From: Arcobacter sp. FWKO B
Lineage (GTDB): Bacteria; Campylobacterota; Campylobacteria; Campylobacterales; Arcobacteraceae
Length of the DNA: 64,000 nucleotides
Assembly (NCBI RefSeq): GCF_014844135.1
Contig: NZ_CP041403.1
Coordinates: forward strand, 992,001 to 1,056,000
Direction of reading: 5' to 3'
The number at the start of each line of letters is the position of its first letter. Position 1 is the first letter of the stretch. A program made the position numbers and the translations under genes. The notes under the pieces were generated by a model. The model did not search any database, was not told where the DNA came from, and saw only the letters and a program-made list of their open reading frames with translations. Below are positions 42,750 through 51,940 of the stretch, piece by piece.

Positions 42750-42879
42750 GTAAAAGGTAAAATCTAAAATCTAAAAGGTAAAGACAAGAAAATTAGTTAT
42801 TCTAGGTTTATCTGGGCTTATTTTATTTGGATTTTATTTCTACCTATACTTCTTAGATTTTACTTTTTAGATTTTAGAT
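42750..42879. repeat. pair of inverted 7-bp repeat tracts between secF and DUF6394 gene
   Basis: Left tract 42750-42784: gtaaaag, gtaaaat, ctaaaat, ctaaaag, gtaaaga. Right tract 42852-42879 read on the other strand: atctaaa, atctaaa, aagtaaa, atctaag. The tracts face each other across ~67 bp that I do not recognise. They belong to the same heptad class as those in ugd but use a different unit. Confidence 0.85.
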
Positions 42880-42896
42880 ATAAACAGGAGGTATTT

Positions 42897-43241
42897 ATGG
42901 ATTGGGGTAAGGTTATATATGTTTTCTTTTCGTTGATGTCACTGACAACAACAGCTGGTTTTTTATATGAGCCTGATGTAATAATGCTTTTTATTGCAGC
43001 AAGTGTCAATGTGATATCAACAATACTAAAAATTGGTGTTAAAAATCTACTTTCAGCTGAACTATTAGCAAGTTCACTAGTAGCTGATTTACATCTAATT
43101 CCAGCATTTGTTGTAATGACATCAACTGATAATTTAGCCCTTGCAATTTCACTTGCTATTGGAGCTATTGTAGCAAACTTATTTGCTGTAGCACTTGCAT
43201 TAATTGAAAGTGCTAAAACACAAGAAAAAGAAGAATATTAA
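42897..43241 (+). CDS. small membrane protein (DUF6394-like), conserved in Campylobacterota
   Basis: 114 residues with three to four hydrophobic segments: VIYVFFSLMSLTTTAGFLY, VIMLFIAASVNVISTILKIG, and ADLHLIPAFVVMTSTDNLAL near 62-81. AACAGGAGG precedes the ATG at 42897. I associate this protein with the secF-leuS interval of Campylobacterota and with the DUF6394 label, from memory. Function unknown; no enzymatic motif is visible. Confidence 0.7.
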   Translation: MDWGKVIYVFFSLMSLTTTAGFLYEPDVIMLFIAASVNVISTILKIGVKNLLSAELLASSLVADLHLIPAFVVMTSTDNLALAISLAIGAIVANLFAVALALIESAKTQEKEEY

Positions 43242-43253
43242 AAAAGGAGGAAA

Positions 43254-43324
43254 GTGCTGAGTGCTGAGTGCTAAGTGCTGAGTTTTAAGACTTAGTACCT
43301 AAGCACCTCAGTCACACAGTGCTT
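43254..43324. repeat. 7-bp repeat tract with inverted partner, upstream of leuS
   Basis: Units gtgctga, gtgctga, gtgctaa, gtgctga run from 43254 to 43281; a tract of opposite sense (cttagta, cctaagc, acctcag) follows and can fold back on it. The tract fills the gap before leuS, so any leuS 5' leader would contain this hairpin. Confidence 0.8.
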
Positions 43325-43332
43325 CAAAAAAT

Positions 43333-45774
43333 ATGCAATATAATCCACAAGAGATTGAAAAGAAATGGCAAAATTTTTGGGCTGAAAATAATAGTTTTGA
43401 GCCAAGTAACGATAAAACAAAAGAGAAAAAATATATATTAAGTATGTTCCCTTATCCAAGCGGAAGAATACATATGGGGCATGTGAGAAACTATGCTATT
43501 GGTGATGCTTTTGCTAGATATTATAGAAAAAACGGCTTTAATGTACTTCATCCAATAGGTTGGGATAGTTTTGGTATGCCTGCTGAAAATGCAGCAATAA
43601 AACTAAAACTCCATCCAAAAAAATGGACTTATGAAAATATAGACTATATGAGAAGTGAGTTGAACTCTCTAGGACTCTCTTTTAGTAAAAACCAAGAGTT
43701 TGCTACAAGTGATGAGCTTTATACAAAGTGGGAACAAGAGTTTATTATCAAGATGTATGAAGCAGGTATTTTGTATAGAAAACTTACTACCGTAAACTGG
43801 TGTCCACATGACTTGACAGTACTAGCAAATGAGCAAGTAGAAGATGAGTGTTGTTGGAGATGCGGTACAAAAGTAGTTCAAAGAGAGATGCCTGGGTATT
43901 ATGTGGCTATTACAAAATATGCAGATGAACTTCTTACATCTTTAGAGGGTCTAAAAGAAGGGTGGCCATCACAAGTTCTTACTATGCAAGAAAACTGGAT
44001 AGGTAAAAGTAGCGGTTTGGAGTTTGATTTTGCATTAAGTGAAGATTCAAAAGCAAAACTTGGCAATAACTTTGATAAATTTTCAGTATTTACCACAAGA
44101 CCTGATACTATATATGGTGTGAGTTATACGGCTTTAGCCCCTGATCATGAGATAGTAAAATATATAGTTAAAAACTCACTGGTTGATGATACAAAACTAG
44201 CAAAACTAACAACTATGATGAACACTCCTGAAAAACAAAGAATGACGGAAGATAAAGACGGCATTGATTTAGAAATCACGGTAGTTCATCCATTGACAAA
44301 AAAAATTGTACCTGTATTTGTGGCAAACTTTGTACTAGGAAGCTATGGAAGTGGAGCTGTTATGGCTGTTCCTGCCCATGATGAGAGAGACTTTGAGTTT
44401 GCAACTAAATTTGCTCTTCCAATTCATAGAGTAATTATCGCTGATGATATGGGCGATGGGTGCTACATAGGTGAAGGGAAACTAACCGATAGTGACAAAT
44501 TCAACGGTATGTCTAATGTTGAAGCAAAAGAGGCTATTATAAACCACTTTGAAGCTGAAAATTTAGGTAAAAGAACAATCAACTATAAGCTAAGAGATTG
44601 GGGAATAAGCAGACAAAGATATTGGGGAGCTCCAATTCCTTTTGTACACTGTGATGAGTGTGGACTTGTCCCTGAAAAATTAGAAAATCTACCTATTGCA
44701 TTACCGCAAGATGTAGAAATAACAGGTGAAGGAAATCCTCTTGATACTCACCCAACTTGGAAACATTGCAAATGTCCAAAATGTGGAAAAGATGCATTAA
44801 GAGAAACAGATACTATGGATACTTTTGTACAATCAAGCTGGTATTTCCTAAGATATGCAACAGACCATAAAAAATGGCAAACAACAGGTATTGACAAAGG
44901 TGATAGTGAGTATTGGATGGATGTTGACCATTACATAGGTGGTATCGAACACGCTATTTTACACCTTTTGTATGCTAGATTTTTCACAAAAGCACTAAGA
45001 GATGTTGGATATACCACTTCAAGTGAGCCTTTTAAAAACCTTTTAACACAAGGTATGGTTCTAAAAGACGGTGCTAAGATGAGTAAATCAAAAGGAAATG
45101 TAGTAGACCCTGATAGCATTATCAAAGAGTTTGGTGCTGATACTGCAAGGTTATTTATGCTTTTTGCTGCACCTCCTACAAAAGAGCTTGAGTGGAATGA
45201 TAGTGCGGTTGAAGGGGCTTATAGATTTTTGAGAAGATTTTATGATAAGTCTTTTGGATTTGAGCTGAAAGAATTTTCAAATATTGCGCATGGTGCCTTA
45301 TCAAAAGAGGAAAAATTTGCTAGAAAAAAAGTGTATGAAGCACTAAAAAAAGCAAATGAAGTATATACAAAAACATATACATTCAATACTCTAATAGCAG
45401 CTGTTATGGAAGCTATGAATGCACTAAACGACCAATCAAACGATATGGTATGGAGTGAGGGTTATTATATCCTTACAAATATCTTAGAGCCTATCGTTCC
45501 ACATGTTTGTAGCGAAGTTGCCGATAGATTATTTGGCAGAGCAAATTTTGATAAACTACTTGATATTAAAGAAGAGGTGTTTGAAGAGTCGTTTATAAAC
45601 TATGCCGTTACAATAAACGGTAAAAAAAGAGCAGAACTTCAAATAGATAAAACCTTTACAAAAGAGCAAACACTTGAATTTGCAAAAAAAGAGTGTGCAA
45701 AGTGGCTTGATGGTAAAGAGATAATAAAAGAGATATTAGTTCCAAATAAACTAATAAATATCGTAATAAAGTAG
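43333..45774 (+). CDS. leuS: leucyl-tRNA synthetase
   Basis: 813 residues, class I synthetase. [20 protein letters not shown] near 38-57 carries the HIGH-type motif; the CP1 editing domain has [20 protein letters not shown] near 255; [18 protein letters not shown] near 578 is the KMSKS loop. Anticodon-binding helices follow. Full length for the family. No strong Shine-Dalgarno is visible; the start lies 8 bp after the end of a heptad repeat tract. Confidence 0.97.
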   Translation: MQYNPQEIEKKWQNFWAENNSFEPSNDKTKEKKYILSMFPYPSGRIHMGHVRNYAIGDAFARYYRKNGFNVLHPIGWDSFGMPAENAAIKLKLHPKKWTYENIDYMRSELNSLGLSFSKNQEFATSDELYTKWEQEFIIKMYEAGILYRKLTTVNWCPHDLTVLANEQVEDECCWRCGTKVVQREMPGYYVAITKYADELLTSLEGLKEGWPSQVLTMQENWIGKSSGLEFDFALSEDSKAKLGNNFDKFSVFTTRPDTIYGVSYTALAPDHEIVKYIVKNSLVDDTKLAKLTTMMNTPEKQRMTEDKDGIDLEITVVHPLTKKIVPVFVANFVLGSYGSGAVMAVPAHDERDFEFATKFALPIHRVIIADDMGDGCYIGEGKLTDSDKFNGMSNVEAKEAIINHFEAENLGKRTINYKLRDWGISRQRYWGAPIPFVHCDECGLVPEKLENLPIALPQDVEITGEGNPLDTHPTWKHCKCPKCGKDALRETDTMDTFVQSSWYFLRYATDHKKWQTTGIDKGDSEYWMDVDHYIGGIEHAILHLLYARFFTKALRDVGYTTSSEPFKNLLTQGMVLKDGAKMSKSKGNVVDPDSIIKEFGADTARLFMLFAAPPTKELEWNDSAVEGAYRFLRRFYDKSFGFELKEFSNIAHGALSKEEKFARKKVYEALKKANEVYTKTYTFNTLIAAVMEAMNALNDQSNDMVWSEGYYILTNILEPIVPHVCSEVADRLFGRANFDKLLDIKEEVFEESFINYAVTINGKKRAELQIDKTFTKEQTLEFAKKECAKWLDGKEIIKEILVPNKLINIVIK

Positions 45775-45779
45775 AAATC

Positions 45780-46298
45780 ATGAAAAAGAAAACTTTTTAT
45801 TTATTGGTATTTGTAGTGACTTTTTTTACTGCTTGTGGGTATAAGCCAATTAGTCATTATACTACTGATCAAATAAATGGTTTGGTTTATGTAACAAGTG
45901 TAACTTCACTACAAGATCCACGAAATAGTGTAATCTTACAAGATGCTATTACCCAAATGGTAGTGGCAAATCTTGGCTTGCCTATCACAAATGATAAAGC
46001 AAAAGCAGATACAGTAGTAACTGTTTCTATGGGTAGCTTATCTTTAAGTGCACTCCAATACGATACACAAGGATATGTCCAACTATATAGAGCAAGTGTA
46101 AATATAACCTTACACTATAAAAACCAACAAAATTCTGGAAGTGTAAGTAGCAGTGGTGAGTATGACTTTAATGTAGGTGGGGTTACAAATATATCTGATA
46201 CAGAAAGATTTAATGCTATAAAAAAAGCAACAGAAAGGGCACTTGAAGAAATTTTAGGAAAATTAGCCGTACAAAGCTTTAAAAATGATAAAAGATAA
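45780..46298 (+). CDS. lptE: LPS-assembly lipoprotein LptE-like
   Basis: 172 residues. Lipoprotein signal with lipobox FTAC (Cys19), then GYKPISHYTTDQI, the typical LptE start, and a small alpha/beta domain. LptE plugs LptD in the outer membrane and helps deliver LPS to the surface, the endpoint of the polysaccharide made by the first region of this window. It starts 5 bp after leuS and overlaps folC by 14 bp. Confidence 0.85.
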   Translation: MKKKTFYLLVFVVTFFTACGYKPISHYTTDQINGLVYVTSVTSLQDPRNSVILQDAITQMVVANLGLPITNDKAKADTVVTVSMGSLSLSALQYDTQGYVQLYRASVNITLHYKNQQNSGSVSSSGEYDFNVGGVTNISDTERFNAIKKATERALEEILGKLAVQSFKNDKR

Positions 46299-47439
46299 GA
46301 CACTAGAAGAGTTTTTAGAACATAAAACCCTATACTATGACAAAATTGACTACAACACCATACAAGATGCATGGGATATAGTAGAACAATATACTAAACC
46401 AAAATATGTAATACATATAGTTGGAACAAATGGCAAGGGAAGTACAGGAAGAATTCTTGCCACATATTTGCATAAGTCAAATTTTAAAGTTTTTCATTAT
46501 ACATCACCACATATCATAAAATTTAATGAACGAATCTGGATAAATGGGAAAGATATCACAGATGATGAGCTTGAAAATGGGCACAAAAAACTTTTGTCTG
46601 TACTTACGCATAAACTTTTAGAAAAACTTACATATTTTGAATACACAACACTCTTGGCACTACTACTTAGTGATGGATGTGATTACTTAGTACTTGAAGC
46701 TGGACTTGGTGGTGAATTTGATGCTACAAATGTAATAAAAAATGATTTGTCATTGATTACAACTATAGATTATGACCATCAAGAGTTTTTAGGTAATACC
46801 ATAGAAGAGATAACTTCAACAAAAGTAAGAAGTGCTGATACTACAATGATAGTAGCACCTCAAGTTCATCAAGAAGTATATAATACAGCAAAAAACATTG
46901 CTTCACTCAAGAAAATAAAGTACTATACTACAGATGACTTTATATTAGCAAGAAAATCACATACAATTTTTGAAGCAGAGTTTTTAAACACAAATTTAAA
47001 GACTGTTTTGGCAGCACTGGAATACTTAGAAATCACAATAGATTTTGAACTTTTTAAAGATATAAAGATCAAAGGAAGATGTGAAAAACTAACTCCACTT
47101 ATTACTATAGATGTGGGACATAACCCACTTGCAGCAAAAATGTTAGCAAAAGAATTCAAAAATAAAAAGATAAATTTGGTATATAACACCCTAAAAGATA
47201 AAGATTATAAACAAATATTGGGTATACTAAAGCCAGTAATTAATCATTTATATATCATACCTATAAATGATAAAAGATCTTTGGATATTGCACTACTAGA
47301 GCAGTATTTTGACGAAAATGAAATAAACTACAGTAATTTTTCAGATATTCCTGAAAATAAAGAGCTATTAGTCTTTGGTTCTTTCAAAGTTGTAGAGGAA
47401 TTTTTACATATATTTAACAAAGGAAATAATGAAGAATAG
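46285..47439 (+). CDS. folC: folylpolyglutamate/dihydrofolate synthase
   Basis: 384 residues, Mur-ligase fold. HIVGTNGKGSTGRILATYLH near 48-67 is the ATP loop, YTSPHIIKFNERIWINGKDI follows, LVLEAGLGGEFDATNV near 133 is the FolC signature, and DVGHNPLAAKMLA near 273 lies in the C-terminal domain. It adds glutamates to folates. The start lies inside lptE, and the end overlaps the M23 peptidase gene by 11 bp. Confidence 0.93.
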   Translation: MIKDKTLEEFLEHKTLYYDKIDYNTIQDAWDIVEQYTKPKYVIHIVGTNGKGSTGRILATYLHKSNFKVFHYTSPHIIKFNERIWINGKDITDDELENGHKKLLSVLTHKLLEKLTYFEYTTLLALLLSDGCDYLVLEAGLGGEFDATNVIKNDLSLITTIDYDHQEFLGNTIEEITSTKVRSADTTMIVAPQVHQEVYNTAKNIASLKKIKYYTTDDFILARKSHTIFEAEFLNTNLKTVLAALEYLEITIDFELFKDIKIKGRCEKLTPLITIDVGHNPLAAKMLAKEFKNKKINLVYNTLKDKDYKQILGILKPVINHLYIIPINDKRSLDIALLEQYFDENEINYSNFSDIPENKELLVFGSFKVVEEFLHIFNKGNNEE

Positions 47440-48280
47440 ATTAATCATTACCATATCTGATGCTAAAGGAACAAAGTCATATACTGTCTCCAAACTTGTA
47501 AGAAAGTTGCTAATTTGGATTTTATTAGTAGTTGTAGTTATTGCTACTATTAGTATATTTGTTATACCATTTTTGGGACAAAAATTATATGAACTTGATA
47601 ATGAAAACAAAACATACTACCAAGAACTAGAAGGTAAAAATCAAGATTTAGAACTCCTTGATAGTAAACTTCAAGAAATAGAATCACAAATGAATATCTT
47701 ACTTGATCCTAGCCAATCTCCAATAGAAAGGGCTAAAGTAGCAAGAATAACTGCTGCAAACAGAGCCTATACACTAAGGGTAATACCAAGTGGTTCACCA
47801 CTAGATGAAGTATATGTAACATCACCTTTTGGTAATAGAATACACCCAACTTTAAAAGTCAGACAATTTCATAGGGGAATAGATTTAAGAGCATCTGTAG
47901 GAACACCTGTTTATTCCACTGCTGATGGTGTAGTAAGACAAATTCACAACACAACAAGTGGTGCTTTTGGTAGAGTAATCACAATATCACATAGCTATGG
48001 TTTTGAAACTGTTTATGCTCATCTTAGTAAAATTAATGTTAAAATAGGGGAAGTAGTTAGAAAAGGTGATATAATAGCACTAAGTGGAAATAGTGGCAGA
48101 AGTAGTGGACCACATCTACATTATGAGGTGCGTTATGCCACACAACATCTAAATCCATATGATTTTATAAAATGGGATGTTGCCAACTATGAGGGTATTT
48201 TTGAAAAACAAAGGAGCGTTTCGTGGGAATCTTTAATAAATCTAATAGAACTTCAAAACAAACTTACACTGCAACAATAA
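47429..48280 (+). CDS. M23-family (LytM) peptidoglycan endopeptidase
   Basis: 283 residues. One membrane segment near 29-49, a coiled coil (YYQELEGKNQDLELLDSKLQ), then the M23 domain: YVTSPFGNRIHPTLKVRQFH with FHRGIDLRA (zinc ligands H and D) and GPHLHYEVRYAT near 225 (HxH). It cuts peptide cross-links. It overlaps the bactofilin gene by 58 bp. In Helicobacter a paired M23 enzyme (Csd1) and bactofilin (CcmA) set cell curvature; this pair probably does the same. Confidence 0.9.
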   Translation: MKNRLIITISDAKGTKSYTVSKLVRKLLIWILLVVVVIATISIFVIPFLGQKLYELDNENKTYYQELEGKNQDLELLDSKLQEIESQMNILLDPSQSPIERAKVARITAANRAYTLRVIPSGSPLDEVYVTSPFGNRIHPTLKVRQFHRGIDLRASVGTPVYSTADGVVRQIHNTTSGAFGRVITISHSYGFETVYAHLSKINVKIGEVVRKGDIIALSGNSGRSSGPHLHYEVRYATQHLNPYDFIKWDVANYEGIFEKQRSVSWESLINLIELQNKLTLQQ

Positions 48281-48648
48281 TAGCACCAGATAGTTTTTTG
48301 ATTGGTGGAATCGATACAAATGGTGATGTAGTAATTGATGGAAAATTTGAAGGTGTTATCGTATCTAAAGAATCAGTAACTATTGGTGAAAAAGGTGAAG
48401 TATTTGGCGAAGTAAAAGCTGATAGTGTTATAGTAAGTGGCTTACTTGATGGTGTAGTTGATGCTAGTAGTGTACATATATTATCAACTGGCAAGATAAT
48501 AGGAAAACTAATATATAGTAGTCTAACTGTTGAAGAAAATGGTTTTTTTGATGGAGAAGTAAAAGTGAAAAATTCTTCTCAAAAAAGTAGATACGCAGAA
48601 ATAAAACATAAATTCAACTTTTTATCCCAAGAACCTTCTAAAAGTTAG
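48223..48648 (+). CDS. ccmA: bactofilin (CcmA-like cell-shape protein)
   Basis: 141 residues. Beta-helix polymer protein: GGIDTNGDVVIDGKFEGVIV near 27, GEKGEVFGEVKADSVIVSG, and further short beta repeats up to FDGEVKVKNSS. The N-terminus (GIFNKSNRTSKQTYTA) is the flexible end. GTG start with AAGGAG upstream, inside the M23 gene. It forms membrane-associated filaments that place the peptidase. Confidence 0.9.
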   Translation: MGIFNKSNRTSKQTYTATIIAPDSFLIGGIDTNGDVVIDGKFEGVIVSKESVTIGEKGEVFGEVKADSVIVSGLLDGVVDASSVHILSTGKIIGKLIYSSLTVEENGFFDGEVKVKNSSQKSRYAEIKHKFNFLSQEPSKS

Positions 48649-50592
48649 ATGAATCAAGAGTTAAAGCAAAGGTTACAAGAGCTTTATATTCAAAAAGCAG
48701 ATATTGAAAAAGAGATTAGAAAAATAGAGTTTGAGTTATCTCAAACTTTTTCTACTAATGAAAAGATAGAGATATTTGCAAACACTTTTTTACACAATTT
48801 CACACAACAAAACAAATATGAAACAATAAAAAATCATCTTTTGGGGATAGAAACTATTTTATTTGATTTTTCGCAATATGCTAAAATAAATTTTATTAAT
48901 TTTAGTATTGACTCAAGGTATACGGATAAAGCAGTATCTAAACTAGCTCAAAAAGGGGTATTTGTTCACTATGAACATATCTCTACAAATACATCTTTGT
49001 GTTGGATTTTTTTTGAATATGATTATGATATAAGTATGCTTGAGTCTGTAAAAACTCTTATTTTAGAATATCTAAATCACTCTATTTTAGAATTTTATCC
49101 AAAGCTAATATTACCACTTAGTTTAAATGATATTCAAAAAAACTATCGTCTTTTTATAGATAGCAAAACACAAAAACCTTACAACCCTCAATGGAATTTT
49201 TTAAAAAATATCAAAAAAACTCCCCATTATACACTTCAAACAATGCAAAATAAAGCTCCATCGATAATACTAAACAACAGTATTATTATCCCAAATAATA
49301 TAAATTTTGAGATATTAAATGAAATAAAATCATATCTTACATTTGACAACCCTATGTATGAGACCCTTTTAAAACTAAGAAAACCTATTTTTAATACACC
49401 TAAAAAACTCAAAAACTTCACCCATACAAAAACAGAGCTTATTGTGCCAAGAGGTATAAAAGATAAGGTTTTAGAAATATTTCACCATCACAAACAACCT
49501 TATAAACTAATAGACAAAAGAGTGAACGAACCACAAACTTTTTGGAATGTAGTATTTACCCTTAGAGATGACCAAAATCGTGCTATAAATGCAATTTCTT
49601 CAAAAGAATATGGTATATGTGTGGCACCACCAGGTTTTGGAAAGACCCTAATTGGGGCAAAAATGATAGAACTAAGAAGCTGTAGTACACTTATTTTAGT
49701 GAATAAAAATATGCTTTTAGACCAATGGATACAAAGGCTCAGTGAATATTTTTGGGTAGATAAAAGTTTATTTGGATTTTTGGGTAAAGGTAAAAACTCA
49801 CTAAATGGCAAACTTGATATAGCAACAATACAAAGTCTAAAAAATAATGAAAGCTTAATAGCAAAATACTCATTTTTAATAATAGATGAGTGTCACCATA
49901 TTCCTGCATATAGTTTTGAAAGTATTATCAAAAAATTTTGTGGAAAATATGTACTAGGGCTTAGTGCTACACCACATAGAAAAGATGCTCTAGAGCCACT
50001 GCTTTTTCATCAAGTTGGAAATATTGTATATTCAAATGAAACGAAATCAAAATCAAAAAACCAAATTGTTATGCTATTAAAAAGTGATTTTTCAACACAA
50101 TCAACAGACTATACTCAAATCTTAGCTGAACTAATAAATGATAAAAATAGAAATACCCTTATAATAGAACAGGTAAAAAAATATAAAAATAGAAATATTA
50201 TTCTTCTAAGTGACAGGGTAGAACATTTACAAACTTTAGAAGAACTTCTTAGGGTTGAAAATATTGAATTTACTACAATCCATGGTAGCCAAAGTAAAAA
50301 AGAACAAAATATTAATAAAACAAAACTTGACACTTCTAGACTTATTCTATCAAGTAGCTCTTATTTTGGTGAAGGGGTGGATTTGGAACACCTTGATACT
50401 ATAATATTTGCTACACCAATATCTTACTATGGTAGAATAATACAATATCTTGGAAGAGTTGGAAGAAGTGATGAAATAAGTGATACCTTATGTATAGATA
50501 TACTTGATGCAAACTCCCCTATTTTACTAAGTACTTACAAAAAAAGAAAAGAAGGTTTTATAAAACTAGGATATAAAATACAAAACCATTAA
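48649..50592 (+). CDS. SF2 helicase with a degenerate TOTE-type primase-like N-terminus
   Basis: 647 residues. Helicase core: APPGFGKTLIGAKMIEL near 325 (Walker A), LIIDECHHIPAYSFE near 407 (DECH), LGLSATPHRKDAL near 435, SSSSYFGEGVDLEHLDTIIF near 565 and IQYLGRVGRSDE near 600. Residues ~50-190 resemble the archaeo-eukaryotic primase part of TOTE conflict proteins (LCWIFFEYD, then LILPLSLN, FIDSKTQKPYNPQWNFLKNI), but I cannot find a clear DxD catalytic pair. A coiled coil opens the protein. It starts right after the bactofilin stop. Confidence 0.75.
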   Translation: MNQELKQRLQELYIQKADIEKEIRKIEFELSQTFSTNEKIEIFANTFLHNFTQQNKYETIKNHLLGIETILFDFSQYAKINFINFSIDSRYTDKAVSKLAQKGVFVHYEHISTNTSLCWIFFEYDYDISMLESVKTLILEYLNHSILEFYPKLILPLSLNDIQKNYRLFIDSKTQKPYNPQWNFLKNIKKTPHYTLQTMQNKAPSIILNNSIIIPNNINFEILNEIKSYLTFDNPMYETLLKLRKPIFNTPKKLKNFTHTKTELIVPRGIKDKVLEIFHHHKQPYKLIDKRVNEPQTFWNVVFTLRDDQNRAINAISSKEYGICVAPPGFGKTLIGAKMIELRSCSTLILVNKNMLLDQWIQRLSEYFWVDKSLFGFLGKGKNSLNGKLDIATIQSLKNNESLIAKYSFLIIDECHHIPAYSFESIIKKFCGKYVLGLSATPHRKDALEPLLFHQVGNIVYSNETKSKSKNQIVMLLKSDFSTQSTDYTQILAELINDKNRNTLIIEQVKKYKNRNIILLSDRVEHLQTLEELLRVENIEFTTIHGSQSKKEQNINKTKLDTSRLILSSSSYFGEGVDLEHLDTIIFATPISYYGRIIQYLGRVGRSDEISDTLCIDILDANSPILLSTYKKRKEGFIKLGYKIQNH

Positions 50593-50642
50593 TATTGTGT
50601 TAATATAGAGTTTACAAGTAGTTAATTTTGTAGTGTTATAAT
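50589..50642 (+). promoter_or_regulatory. spy promoter with an 11-bp-spaced direct repeat
   Basis: TATAAT at 50637-50642 lies 28 bp before the ATG of the Spy-like gene. Upstream, ttaatat occurs at 50589-50595 and 50600-50606, an exact direct repeat with an 11-bp step, centred about 40 bp upstream of the -10. OmpR-family regulators bind such tandem half-sites, and one is encoded two genes downstream. The first half-site overlaps the stop of the preceding helicase gene. Confidence 0.55.
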
Positions 50643-50670
50643 TTCACTATATAAATTATAGGAGAAAAAA

Positions 50671-51234
50671 ATGACAAAAGAAAACAATATCCTTTTTAGA
50701 GGAAAAAAATTAGCTGTAGCTACGGTTTTGATAGGGGTACTTGGTCTTGGTTCATCACTGTTTGCTTGTGGAAACAAAGCTTACGCAAAAGGGTGTGGTG
50801 AGTATTCACAAAAAAGTATGAGCTGTGGCTCACAAAAAAGTGGTTGTGAAATGAAAGGTAATAAAATGTCTATGAGATATATCATGGATACTATTATGGC
50901 GATGAATCTAACACAAGATCAAGAGACTAAAATAGAAGCTATTATAAAAGAACATAGAGATAATGTCTCTGCAAAGACTGATGTATCTTCAGCATTTACA
51001 ACTGATAAGTTTGACAAAAAGAAATTTGTTGAAGTACAAAATCAAAGAGATATTATGCTAAAATCAAAGGCAGATATGCTTGAGAAAATGTACAAACTTC
51101 TTACAAAAGAACAAAAAGCTGAGCTAAAAACTGAACTTGATAAGTTTGTAAAAGATACTCAAAATAGAAGTTGTGGTACAAAAAATAAAGGTTGTCCAAC
51201 TCCAGATAACAAGAGATTAAAAGGATGCAATTAA
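50671..51234 (+). CDS. Cys-rich Spy/CpxP-like periplasmic protein
   Basis: 187 residues with a signal segment (AVATVLIGVLGLGSSLFAC), probable cleavage after AYA. The body has two LTxxQ motifs (NLTQDQETKIEAIIKEHRDN and LLTKEQKAELKTEL) that define the Spy/CpxP/ZraP group: periplasmic chaperones or metal-binding stress sensors. Seven cysteines, in CGE/CGS/CEM-type pairs before and after the core, are unusual and hint at metal binding or disulfides. It lies 4 bp upstream of a response regulator and kinase, as cpxP and zraP do with their own two-component systems. Confidence 0.82.
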   Translation: MTKENNILFRGKKLAVATVLIGVLGLGSSLFACGNKAYAKGCGEYSQKSMSCGSQKSGCEMKGNKMSMRYIMDTIMAMNLTQDQETKIEAIIKEHRDNVSAKTDVSSAFTTDKFDKKKFVEVQNQRDIMLKSKADMLEKMYKLLTKEQKAELKTELDKFVKDTQNRSCGTKNKGCPTPDNKRLKGCN

Positions 51235-51238
51235 ATAA

Positions 51239-51925
51239 ATGATAAATATTGCCATGATTGAAGATGATATGGAGTTGGCTTCTATGCTAACTTCATATCT
51301 AAAACAATTTAATATACAAGTTACAAATTACGATGACCCTTTTTTGGCACTTGCCAAACTAAATATTACAAAATATGAGCTTATCATACTAGATCTGACA
51401 CTCCCAGGACTTGATGGACTTGAAGTATGTAAAGAGATAGTAAAAAAACACAAAATTCCTATCATAATATCAAGTGCAAGAAGTGATATCACAGATAAAG
51501 TAACAGCACTTGAACTTGGTGCTGATGACTATCTACCAAAACCTTATGACCCAAGAGAGCTTGAAGTAAGGATAAAAACAATACTAAGACGATATAATAT
51601 ACTTATCAATCAAGAAAATTCAAATAATTTACAAAACAAAATCTTTAAGCTAGATCAAGAAAAAAAAGAGATTACAAAAAATGGTGAGTTTATAAAATTT
51701 ACCGCTGCTGAATATGAGATATTTTCACTATTTTTACAAAGAGAAGGTTTTGTAATAAGTAGAGAAGATATATATGAAAACTGCACTATTTTGAACAATG
51801 AAGATGAATCTAGTGGTTCCCTAGCAGTTATCATAAATCGGATAAGACAAAAAATCGAAAATTCACCAAAAAATCCTAACTACCTTCATACAATAAGAGG
51901 AATGGGATACAGATTTATTCAATAA
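51239..51925 (+). CDS. OmpR-family response regulator (CpxR-like)
   Basis: 228 residues. Receiver domain with acidic EDDMEL near 8-13, phospho-acceptor Asp in LIILDLTLPGLDGLEV near 50, Lys in YLPKPYDPRELEVRI near 98; winged-helix effector with KFTAAEYEIFSLFLQREGFV near 145 and GMGYRFIQ at the end. It starts 4 bp after the Spy-like gene and 15 bp before the kinase. Predicted to bind the tandem repeat upstream of the Spy-like gene. Confidence 0.93.
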   Translation: MINIAMIEDDMELASMLTSYLKQFNIQVTNYDDPFLALAKLNITKYELIILDLTLPGLDGLEVCKEIVKKHKIPIIISSARSDITDKVTALELGADDYLPKPYDPRELEVRIKTILRRYNILINQENSNNLQNKIFKLDQEKKEITKNGEFIKFTAAEYEIFSLFLQREGFVISREDIYENCTILNNEDESSGSLAVIINRIRQKIENSPKNPNYLHTIRGMGYRFIQ

Positions 51926-51940
51926 CTATTAAGGCAAATT

